The notes under the pieces were generated by a model. That model was not told where the DNA came from, ran no database searches, and worked only from the letters and a program-made list of their open reading frames with translations. Position numbers and translations under genes: made by a program. Shown here piece after piece: positions 19,427 to 28,700 of a stretch of DNA of 64,000 bases. Source of the stretch: Semisulcospira habei (taxonomy: Eukaryota; Mollusca; Gastropoda; Semisulcospiridae); assembly GCA_036245525.1 (NCBI GenBank), contig BTPG01000004.1:20564978-20628977 (forward strand). The letters are read 5' to 3'. Every line of letters begins with the position of its first letter. Position 1 is the stretch's first letter.

Positions 19427-20338
19427 TTCTTCTCTAACAAATGCCCTCTGGGGTGCAGGCTCATACAGATAATATATTGTTGCATTAGCTGAAGGAACTA
19501 TTTTTTTTATATTATGAACAGATGTAGACCAAATTGGATCAGTTGCCCTACGTCTAACGTCATTCTCAGCTTCACCTGGTTGATACAAATATCTTACCTG
19601 TTTTGTAAACAAGCTAGTGTCTGGAGGTGTTGTTATTGCTTTTATTTCTGACGGTATTGTTTTCAATTTAATAGAATCAACAGGTTTAGGGTGACCATCA
19701 TTATTCATTGCTTTTATTACAGACGGTAATCTTTTAACCCACTCAGTGTTACGTGTGTCATGCATGAGTTCCTTAGAATACTGATAGCTAAAAAGTCTCT
19801 CCGATAATTGCTTGTTAAAGTTTTCAACAATTGCCTGTGATCTATGCAAGCCTGGAATACCGCGTCTAACCAGTACACCATGCTTTGCAAATAACTGATT
19901 AACAGCGCCTTTAAATTCACTCCCATCATCAACCTGCACAAGCCTAGGGTATTTTAAAGGACCTCGACTATATATTTTTGATAATGCAGTGGCCACTGTT
20001 ACAGCTTTTTTGTCAGTTATGGGTTCTGCATCCTTATACCTTGAAGCTATGTCAACAACAGTTAATGCATACTTGTATCGTTTCTTTCTTATTGTGTCAT
20101 GTGGAAGAAACAGGAGGTCCATTTGGTGTGTGTCATTAGGTGATGTGTTTTCAAAATGAGGCCTTGTTATTTTTCTTGGAGCAGGAAGATATATTTGCCA
20201 AATTGCCTGTTTTTTAAGCCACTGTTTTATTTGGTTGACATCTCCACCCAAAGCAGCATGTAATTTTTTTATTGCAGTATTCCCTTTCCAGTAGCCAATT
20301 GGGGAGTAATATATTTTTGATAGTTTAGCGTCTGCCAT
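19388..20338 (-). CDS. int: Retroviral-type DDE integrase of the Polinton
   Basis: 316 aa from the ATG at 20338 (MADAKLSKIYYSP); an in-frame TTG 12 bp upstream is not needed. The catalytic core has D74 (HQMDLLF), D137 (QVDDGSEF) and E172 (QAIVENFN), with the 34-residue D-to-E spacing close to the classic D,D35E. The N-terminal part includes a helical zinc-free region, and the C-terminal ~90 residues form a basic domain (VRYLYQPGEAENDVRRR) like the SH3/chromo-type tail of Polinton integrases. It inserts the element and makes the 6-bp target duplication seen at both ends. It overlaps the upstream 143-aa gene by 14 bp. Confidence 0.95.
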   Translation of the reverse strand: MADAKLSKIYYSPIGYWKGNTAIKKLHAALGGDVNQIKQWLKKQAIWQIYLPAPRKITRPHFENTSPNDTHQMDLLFLPHDTIRKKRYKYALTVVDIASRYKDAEPITDKKAVTVATALSKIYSRGPLKYPRLVQVDDGSEFKGAVNQLFAKHGVLVRRGIPGLHRSQAIVENFNKQLSERLFSYQYSKELMHDTRNTEWVKRLPSVIKAMNNDGHPKPVDSIKLKTIPSEIKAITTPPDTSLFTKQVRYLYQPGEAENDVRRRATDPIWSTSVHNIKKIVPSANATIYYLYEPAPQRAFVREELQIIPTDTVTHF

Positions 20339-20756
20339 TTTTTCTAGCAATATAAACTCCTGTAAAATATACTAATGTCATTCCTACTAAAACAAATATT
20401 ATTTCTCCATTTCTTTGTTCTGGGCTTGGTTGGTAGTAGTCACTAAGTTTTGGTTGTGGAATAGACATGTCTTCACCAGTAACAAGATAGTATTCTTTGA
20501 TCGCGTCATCAACATTTGAAAATGTATGCTGTGCATGACCCTCAAGTTTTAGTTTTTCATTAATAAAATCAAGTTTCTCAATTCTTTGCTTCTCATAATC
20601 TTGTTGAGCTTGAGCTAGTTTTTCAGATGCCTCATTGTGTCGCTTCATTTCTTCTGCTGATTCTTCTTTACTAACTTTTGAAAAGAAATAGTTTGATCCA
20701 CTAAAAGCTAATGCGTTAATAACTGCACCGCCAATCATAACAGCTATAGTTGCCAT
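20325..20756 (-). CDS. Polinton two-helix membrane protein
   Basis: 143 aa. An N-terminal hydrophobic segment (residues about 3-22, IAVMIGGAVINALAFSG), a charged coiled-coil region (about 28-70) and a second hydrophobic helix near the C-terminus (about 117-134, IIFVLVGMTLVYFTGVYIA) followed by basic residues. ATG context GTAAATAAAAATATGG. Related small proteins accompany the integrase in other invertebrate Polintons as far as I remember; the role is unknown. Part of a tightly packed minus-strand cluster of five genes. Confidence 0.75.
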   Translation of the reverse strand: MATIAVMIGGAVINALAFSGSNYFFSKVSKEESAEEMKRHNEASEKLAQAQQDYEKQRIEKLDFINEKLKLEGHAQHTFSNVDDAIKEYYLVTGEDMSIPQPKLSDYYQPSPEQRNGEIIFVLVGMTLVYFTGVYIARKNGRR

Positions 20757-20764
20757 ATTTTTAT

Positions 20765-20995
20765 TTACATAGAAATATTTTCTGGAATAATTCCTTGCTT
20801 GACTAGAAAATCTTTTGTTGCAATCGATGCTGTTATAACAACTACTAGCTTAGCACTGTCTTCAAAGTCTAATTTACTAAGGTCTGCTGATTTCATTTTG
20901 AGAAGACTTTTTCCCAACATAGAATATGCTACTGCTAGTCCACTTATTACAGCAGAGTGATAGACAAGGTTCATTAAGTTCTTTGTGTCGCTCAT
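20765..20995 (-). CDS. Small Polinton membrane protein (76 aa)
   Basis: 76 aa beginning MSDTKNLMNLVYHSAVISG. Two moderately hydrophobic helices (about residues 10-30 and 47-65) separated by a charged loop. It ends 8 bp before the next gene starts. Size, start context and tight packing support a real gene. Family known to me only as an uncharacterised Polinton product. Confidence 0.7.
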   Translation of the reverse strand: MSDTKNLMNLVYHSAVISGLAVAYSMLGKSLLKMKSADLSKLDFEDSAKLVVVITASIATKDFLVKQGIIPENISM

Positions 20996-21031
20996 TTTCT
21001 TATACCATAAAAATTAAAATAATAAATTTAT

Positions 21032-21427
21032 TTACTGCATGTAAAATGGGTCCAAAGGTTTTGGAACTGCTGGTAATGTGGAGACTTCTTCTTTTGTTTT
21101 TTGAGTGTTTGATTTTTTGGACACTGTTTGAGTGTTTGGTTTGTATTTTTTATATAATTGGTAACCTACGTAACCAAATCCGACAACAAATCCAGCAACT
21201 ATATATTTTGTAGTTGGTTTTTTCTCACTTTTGGGTGGTTGTGTTGGTTCTGGTGGAAGTGGTGATGGTGTGTTAGTCTTTTCTGTTAATGCTTGAAGCT
21301 GTAATTTCTTTTGTCTGTTATATTCAGCTAATCTTTTTCCAGCCTCTATTCTACCTGGGCTTTTAGTCTTAGTCACTGTTTGAACCTGTGTCAAGACATG
21401 GCTCTGTTGTGGAGTCGTCTCGTCCAT
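21032..21427 (-). CDS. Polinton single-pass membrane protein with basic N-terminus
   Basis: 131 aa. Basic N-terminal region with SPGRIEAGKRLAEYNRQ (about residues 24-40), a Pro-rich linker (SPLPPEPTQPPKSEKK), one transmembrane helix (about 75-93, IVAGFVVGFGYVGYQLY) and a Thr/Lys-rich tail. The GK-LAEYN block is one I associate with invertebrate Polintons; function unknown. Its first 59 bp overlap the 171-aa gene in another frame. Confidence 0.75.
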   Translation of the reverse strand: MDETTPQQSHVLTQVQTVTKTKSPGRIEAGKRLAEYNRQKKLQLQALTEKTNTPSPLPPEPTQPPKSEKKPTTKYIVAGFVVGFGYVGYQLYKKYKPNTQTVSKKSNTQKTKEEVSTLPAVPKPLDPFYMQ

Positions 21428-21884
21428 TTTCTTCTAATTTAAAATTTATTTTAGAAAAATCAATATGACTACTAGTAACAAGTAAGGTTACAGCAGGCGC
21501 AAGGTAATTCCCAAACTTGTAAAACATAAGGCATGCTAATTTGCCTATTGAACTTGAAACTATGGGATTACTTTCAAGGTCGTGTGAAAGGTTTTCACTA
21601 TCAACAGGTAGGAAGTGACTTACAGCTTTTGTATATAGGCAGACAAGAGATCGACTTAAATCACGAGTCATTAGTGAGGCAATGTGATTTTCATATTTTG
21701 AATGAAGCTTGATTAGCTCGTCAGAGGTTAGAGATTCAATATCCTCTATCATGTATTGTCTTCCTAGATAAGTCTTTGATTTGCCTGAGACAATTACAGA
21801 CAAAAGACGCTGTTTTTTCGAGTCCAAGTCTTTGTTTTCTACAGTATTGATATCGTTTAGAAGAAGTAATTCGTCTTGATTCAT
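21369..21884 (-). CDS. Rightmost Polinton protein, 171 aa, unassigned
   Basis: 171 aa starting MNQDELLLLNDINTVE, 26 bp inside the right terminal repeat. A mostly helical, soluble-looking N-terminal half is followed by a moderately hydrophobic segment (about 108-135, GKLACLMFYKFGNYLAPAVTLLV) and an acidic, Asp/Ser-rich tail. The start lies behind CATTATAAAATG. As first gene from the right end its promoter must lie in or next to the terminal repeat. No family recognised. Confidence 0.7.
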   Translation of the reverse strand: MNQDELLLLNDINTVENKDLDSKKQRLLSVIVSGKSKTYLGRQYMIEDIESLTSDELIKLHSKYENHIASLMTRDLSRSLVCLYTKAVSHFLPVDSENLSHDLESNPIVSSSIGKLACLMFYKFGNYLAPAVTLLVTSSHIDFSKINFKLEENGRDDSTTEPCLDTGSNSD

Positions 21885-21910
21885 TTTATAATGTAATATA
21901 ATATTTTTGT

Positions 21911-22153
21911 TTTAAAAAAGTCAATGACAGCATTAATTATTTAGGGGGGATGGGGGATCTGGCTTAATGATCGTGGGTTGGCAGATGATGAAAAAACGTA
22001 GCTTGAATGATTTCTGGAGTGGAACTAAAATGGCTAGGTAATAAAGGTATTGGTGGTAATTGGTCGAGTGGGTTTGTCTAAATACCGTGCTAATTAGAAT
22101 AAATCTATTGATTGGGGGAGGGGTGTCCATCACCTGTCTACTTATCTATCTCT
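21911..22153 (-). repeat. Polinton right terminal inverted repeat
   Basis: Reverse complement of 6056-6298, ending ATCTATCTCT directly before the TGTGCA duplication. Confidence 0.95.
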
Positions 22154-22159
22154 TGTGCA
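22154..22159. repeat. Polinton target-site duplication, right copy (TGTGCA)
   Basis: TGTGCA follows the terminal CT of the element and equals 6050-6055. Confidence 0.93.
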
Positions 22160-22745
22160 TGCAACCTCCAGTACTGTTTACAGTACCAGCAGCTACATGC
22201 ACACGGGATTTAATCTACCCATTCAGCACTGATACACTACAATAGGAGATAGGTCAACCGTGATAGTTCAAGGGTGGAGCCAGCATAGCCTGGCGCCTAG
22301 AGGCGCCAGGCTATTCTGGCACCACCCTTGAACTATCGCTGGCAATCTTGCTCCTATTGTAGCATGAATCAGAATGCAGTTTTTAAAGGGCTACTGCAAA
22401 ATTGTTACCACAGATCTCAATATGTAAATGTATCAGAAAGGTGACAAATCTACAGTATTATTACTATATTGCTGCATTTACTTCAGACTACAACTTCAAA
22501 GAAAGAAAAATAGAAGCATGTTTGTGGACAAAAAAGTGTCCCTGTTTTTCAAAGCCTGTCTTTCTTTCTTTGTACTGTTTTGCCTTTATTTTTTCCAAAG
22601 CATTTTCTTTCTTCATTGCTGCACTTACTATTTCGTTGTTTAATTCTAAAAATGTGTGTGTGTGTGTGTTTTTGCTGGTTACTTCCTTGCATTCTACACG
22701 TTTGGCAGTCACCCTTTTAGTGTGGATTTTCCCTCACACAACAGA
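22160..22745. other. Spacer between Polinton and L2HGDH 3' end
   Basis: Holds a family A palindrome (22261-22338). On the minus strand there is a possible L2HGDH polyadenylation signal AATAAA (22585-22590), about 155 bp past the stop codon. No gene seen. Confidence 0.55.
22261..22338. repeat. Family A palindrome
   Basis: Arms GATAGTTCAAGGGTGG..GCC meet at CGCCTAGAGGCG; a few mismatches between arms. Confidence 0.9.
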
Positions 22746-25700
22746 CTATAAGGAGAAAGTCTTATTCACTTTGTCAGCTATCATCTCAGCAATGGCCAAA
22801 GAGGAGGTTGCTGCTGGTGATGGTGCATTACGCACGTGCAGGATTCTCTTCCCCAAGTGTCCTTCACCTTGGTCGAAGACAAAGTCATCCACTAGCTTGC
22901 CGTCTCGATCAAGCGCTTGGGCTCTAACACCGGTTGGACCCCTGGGTCAACCACAGAGAAAAATACATAGCAGTCTAGCACCGGGTGATTCCACTTGTTT
23001 GTTGATTGGAAACACGTCAACAAACATCCATTTACATCTTCCTTATGGCACCAAATAGGTTTATTCCCTAAATGGGAAGTAACTCGTCTTGCAGGAGTGA
23101 TGTCCCTGAACCGCAGACAAACATGGCGAACTCCTTACGTAGAGTGTCTGAGTTTCAAGCATTTTTGAGAGATCGTGGTGTGGTTGTGTCTGGCCAAAGA
23201 AAGGCTGAACTAGCGGAACTGTGTGAGATTGCGAGAGAAATTAACCTGGAGTTTGATCCCGATGGATTATTTGAAGACAGACAGGAAATCATTGTTGACA
23301 AACTGACCGACCGCGATGTCATGTTACCGAACCCTTCTCTCCATGCGGGTAACAGCGACCTTTCTGCGTTGCCTTTTTTCAGCGTTTTTGATGTGTTCAC
23401 CTATCTGATGAGCACTTTAGACTATGCAACCGTGCGAGAGTACCAAAGGTCAGAAGGATATACGATGATGACGGATGGATATGTCAAGGCGATGGAAGTT
23501 GTGTCATTTCCAGACCATTCTGATTATTTTGCATTGAAATCTCATGTGAAACCTAGAACTAGGGATAAAGATCCAGTAACTGGTGCAGCTTTCTACTACC
23601 CCTGGATTATCATGTCGACACTGGGAAACAAGAACAGAAGCTGCATCTTGTCAGCACTTTGCACTTGCAAAGGCGGGTATGCATACTTTTGAAAACTTTA
23701 CAGTGTATAGAGAGACTAGGTTTGTGTTCATTATAATCATTAGGAGAGGGGGGAGAGGTGTTTTTTAATTAAATTTAATACTATTCCAATCCTTTTGTTG
23801 GGCAACAAATGAAAAATTACAAAGAGAGGACTCCGAGTTGAGTCTGATTCAGTGATTGTTCAATTTTCTGATAATGACAGCTTCATCATTTCCTAACCTG
23901 AAAATAAACCTTGTGTACTTGTCTCAAATATATAAGTACATGTGTGATTGTGTCCCTCTGTGTGTGTGCGTGTACATAATATGTGAATTGGTTGTGTCTG
24001 TAAACATCATTATCCATAAAGCAGTTCTTAAAATGATCAGATTTGACAAAAGACAATTAAAATGTTTAGAATCTGTGTCCTGAATGAAGGTTGTAATTAG
24101 ATTCAAACTCTGTGTTTGTGTAAGAGCATATAGGTTTGTGCCAACATAACATTTAAGTTATTGAAGAAACAGTACTATTTCAGTATTTGTAATGTGTTCA
24201 TTATTGCAGGATTGATGGCTGTTGTCGTCATGTCCAAGCGACCCTCTATGAAGTTATTGACTTCAGGGATGACAAGAAGAAGACCAGTGTGACATCAGGT
24301 CCATGTCTATGGGTGCGACGTGCTACAGCCCACCAAAATGCTGTCCTCTTAACCGACATTGTAACGACTGCACACAAGGACAGTCAAAAGTAAGTCAGAA
24401 AGTGTCCGCTTTAATGATTGCTCTTATTCTGAAATCGCAGGAGGTTAAAATGTTAATGATTGATTGATTGATTGTACATTGCTTAACGTCCCGACAGCAA
24501 CAAGGCTTTCTCAGGACGTGCCTGCACTGCTTGTGAAAAAAAACAACCAACTAAACAGAACATTGAATGTATGTCGCCAGCCGGTCAAACACATTAAATA
24601 AACCTAACACATGGGGCCTAAATAAAGCTAAGACCATTTAGCAACACACATCCAATATCAAGAGCTACAGGCAGTGCAGACAGTAGGGAGAGTTTAAAAA
24701 AGGCAAATACAGGTGAATGGACCTCGGGTAGACAGAAACACATGCCCCAGAATAGAGAGAAAACCCCACCCTGTGGGGCTGACCAGGGTGACCCTGGGAA
24801 CTAAAAAATACCTAACCCCACCCAAGTCCCCCAGGGCAGACCCGGGTGGGGTTAAAATGTTAATGTGTTTCACTTGTCTATAAGTTCATGGTTCAAACCC
24901 TTTCTGCAAGGAAATTGCACCCAGATTTATATATGTAGTTCTGGTTAACATGTGTGGTTTAGGAGTGATTTTGTTATTCTTTCATTTCAGATAAGACATT
25001 TTTCATTTTGGGACCAGATGTGTGTTTGTGCAAAAAGGGGAAAATGAATTAAACCCACCCATTACAATCAGTGAATCATAAAAACCAATGGTAATTTTTT
25101 TTTTAATATACTAAACTCAATTAAAACCAAATATTGTAAAAATGTTAATTGCATGCAATGAAACTATCTTTGAAGCATGTATTACTTGAAATTGAATATA
25201 GTCATACTCGTCCTTTTTGCCAACCAATTTACAAACTACGAGTTCTATTGATAACATCACTTTTGATGTGAGTATTGTGAGCATTAGGTTGGGAAAAGCT
25301 GTTACTGATTATTCACTGGCTCAGTTTAATTGATTATGTGTGTGTGTATGTGTGGTGGTGATGGGGTGGTGTGTGTGCGTGCGAGCATCTTATCATTTTG
25401 ATGAAGACGTTAATAAAACAACCAATCAACAAAAACCAAGCCAATGTTCATATGTTCGGTACATCAGTTTCTTTATTCGAAAACATTCTCACAAACTACA
25501 AAAATGCATTGCTCTCACAGAAGACTGCCATTTATGCAAGAATTGCAAAATGACAAAAAAACATTACTTGCAAAGTGGTTTGTCAAAATTTGACAGCACA
25601 GAAACCACTGTAAGAATTTGATTAAGACAAAATCGCACCTTCATTGGGATCAATCCAGACAGAATTTTAAAACATTTCATGCGATGAATGGCTCTCTCAA

Positions 25701-28700
25701 CATGAATGCGCACAGTTGCAATGCGCCGAGATCTTGTAACTGCTTTTTTAGACAGATTTTTACCCATGCTGAAGGCAGGAATGTTCAGTGTTGCCCCTTT
25801 TTGCAACAAGAGATGGCGGATGTTGAAGCCACGATCAGCCATGATATCATCTTGTCTTTCGATGAGGTCAAGGAACTGACTTTTTTGAACTATCGTAGCA
25901 TCTGGAATTGACCCTACATAGATTCTGGATAGAAACGTTATTGCTCCACATGGATGGATTCCAACTAAGAGTTTTGCTGTGTTTGTGTGTTTGTACTTTG
26001 AAAATGTTTGTCTTTGAGCTGCAGGTTGAAATGGTTTTTCAACCCGAAATTCAGTACAGTCAATCACACATCTTGTTTGTGGAAATTCTGCGAAAGACTT
26101 TGGAAGATTTCTTTTTGCAACTTCTCGAGTAGGCCACTTAAGGAGAGGCTTCAAGCACTGATCCAAAATATTCACCCACAATATGAAAACGCGACTGACA
26201 TGGCTTTGAGAGATCCCAAAAAGATATGACATGTGCTTTGTGCCAAAGCCCATTCGGATTCGAACCAAGGTCAGCAGGAAGCATTTGAAAGGTGTAATTT
26301 TGTACTGTGTCCTTCCGCGAGGATCTCGGCCTGGTGTCAGTTTATTTTTTCCGTTCCAAGTTTTAACTTTTTGTGTGGCAGGTTTGATCCACTTGAAAAG
26401 TTTTTGGAGCAAGTTTCTGTTTGGAATGCCTGTATGCTCAAAGCAATTCCTTTCTGAAGCCATGATGTGACTTATGAAACCAGCCACAGCAGCTTGCTTC
26501 TTTTGTTCATTTGTAACAATGTTTGATTTGCAACTGTGTTGGCAAGTCCATTTCAGGTCATTGTCAACATGTACTTTGTGTGTGTGTGTGTGATTCTGTG
26601 CTTGTTGGGGTTCTAAAGTGTTCACTTCGACAGTTTGGTCAATAGGAATAGCATTTTCTAGAACAAGTTCATTTTTAGGTACTGTTGGCGAAAGTTTCTC
26701 AAGCGAAGGTTTCTCAAGTGCCGCTTCTTTGTTGAGATCTTCAGGCTCAGGCAGTCGTCCACCCACAATCTGCCAATGAAACAGAAAGTATGCATTATAG
26801 TTAGTTACAGAAAACAAAGTAGATACAATTAATAATTAACAAAATTAACCTCACTTTTCATATTTATTTTGTGCAGACCACTACGTCCTCTCCAAGGTGT
26901 CTACAGACCAGTTGCAGATACCTCAGTGATGGCATCAGTGGAGGATTTTCTGAAAGACGTTAAAGAAAGCAAACCAGATGCATGCATGTTGCACGTATGG
27001 GAGGTTCAGCCAAAAGATGTCCCCTTTGAAGCCCCTCCCCTGTCTTGCACAACTCCCATGGAACGCCTGTGTGACTTTGTAAAGGATCATGTGTGTGTGG
27101 GTGATGACTGTGACTGTGCTCAGAGTTTTTTGGAAAGGTATAAATATACTGACACAGATGCAGCATCTATTGAGAGAGAAACAAGGGGTCAGCAACTAAA
27201 CAAAAACTGGCTCTCCATGAGAAAAGGTCTGGTAACTGCCTCAAACACAAAGAAAGTGCTACATTCGACCAACCTTGACAAAACAGCAAATGCCTTACTA
27301 AAAGATAGTTCCCTTCGTGAGGAAGCCTTGCCTGCTGCAGTCAAATTTGGTCGAGATAATGAAAAGAGGGCTCTCACTATGTTTCATAGAGCTCACCGTT
27401 ACCACCACCGGAAATGTAATTTTCGGCAACCAGGTCTGATAATTTCACCCAAGACACCATTTCTTGGAGCCAGTCCAGATGCCATTTTTGAATGTGAAGA
27501 CAAAGACTGTGGTACATTCTTGGTGGAGGTGAAATGTTCATTTAAGTTTAGAAATGTTCAACCTAAGAATGCGTTATCAGAGTATTGCGAGATGGATGCA
27601 AACAATCAGTTCCGATTGAAACCAACTCATGACTACTACCACCAAATTCAATGTCAGATGGCTCTCACTGGACACAGAAAATGCTTCCTTTGTGTTTACA
27701 CAAAAAAAGGCATCGAAACAGTTGAGGTGCAGTTTGATGAGGCATATTGGGAAAGTGCGGTTGTAAAATTAAAGCAGTTCTGGAAGAAAAACATGTTCCC
27801 TAAAATGTCAGCAAAATCCTGCCTTGCTGTATAGATCAATCATTTAGGTTTTTAGCATTGTTTCTTGTGTTGACAAGAATTACAGAACAAGTTACATTTT
27901 TTTATCAGCTCAAACTAGTAGTAATGCTTGTACAGTTAAAGGAATTTTTTTCACTACCAGAAAAAAAAAGATAGTCACTAAAGTCAACATCAAAAATGAT
28001 TAATTTAATGCACTTTATTGAACTGCACCGCATTTGTTTTCAAACCTTTTTGATTTATAATATTTTCTATTACTAAATTCTGGAATTTCTTGTTAACCCT
28101 TATCAGTCGGAATACACCAGTGTGTGAAATAGGTTTGACTAAAATAGTTCAAGGGTAGTGCCAGAATAGCCTTTAGGCGCCAAGCTATTCTGGCACCACC
28201 CTTGCACTAAAGCTACTGTTCTATATCCTTATCTATAAGTACTATAATATAGCTTGCATATGGCAGTAAACAAATTTGAAGCTTTTAACCTCCGTATGAT
28301 ATGGGTTAACAAACGTATCATTTTAATAGTTTTCCCTTCTCCCCCATTCCCAGTCGCCTAAGCGTCAGACTATGCGCCCAAGGCAGCAAGTGGGTGCCTC
28401 AGGCAGCTTGAGTTGGATCTTGTATTGACAGCGCCTTGAGCAGCTTTTGAACTGAAAAAGCGCTATATAAGAATGATAAATAATAATAACGTAACCTGAT
28501 AATAAGGTAACTGAAATCACATACATGTATATGGAATGCCTTGCATTATATAGAACAGAAGAGAAATAAAATGAAATATATGATAAAATCATAAATAAAA
28601 CTGTATGTGTATAAAATGGTGCTCAAACATCGCACACCAACAACGCGTTCGGTAGCCTGTTTATTCTGGCTTGGCCGTATACACAAAGTTTTATGACACA

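Larger units (their letters stand above)
6056..22153. mobile_element. Complete Polinton (Maverick) element, 16,098 bp
   Basis: The termini begin AGAGATAGATAAGTAG and end with its reverse complement. The terminal inverted repeats are 243 bp long (6056-6298 and 21911-22153) with no difference that I can find. Identical 6-bp duplications TGTGCA flank the element (6050-6055 and 22154-22159), the size expected of Polinton integrases. Inside are 15 open frames, including family B DNA polymerase, DDE integrase, packaging ATPase and a capsid-like protein, the defining Polinton set. Gene order from the left: a small plus gene; three minus genes; a tail protein (+); a Pro-rich membrane protein (-); MCP, ATPase, a 131-aa protein and PolB (all +); then integrase and four small genes (all -). 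Every frame is open, so recent activity is plausible. It lies about 590 bp beyond the L2HGDH stop codon. Confidence 0.97.
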
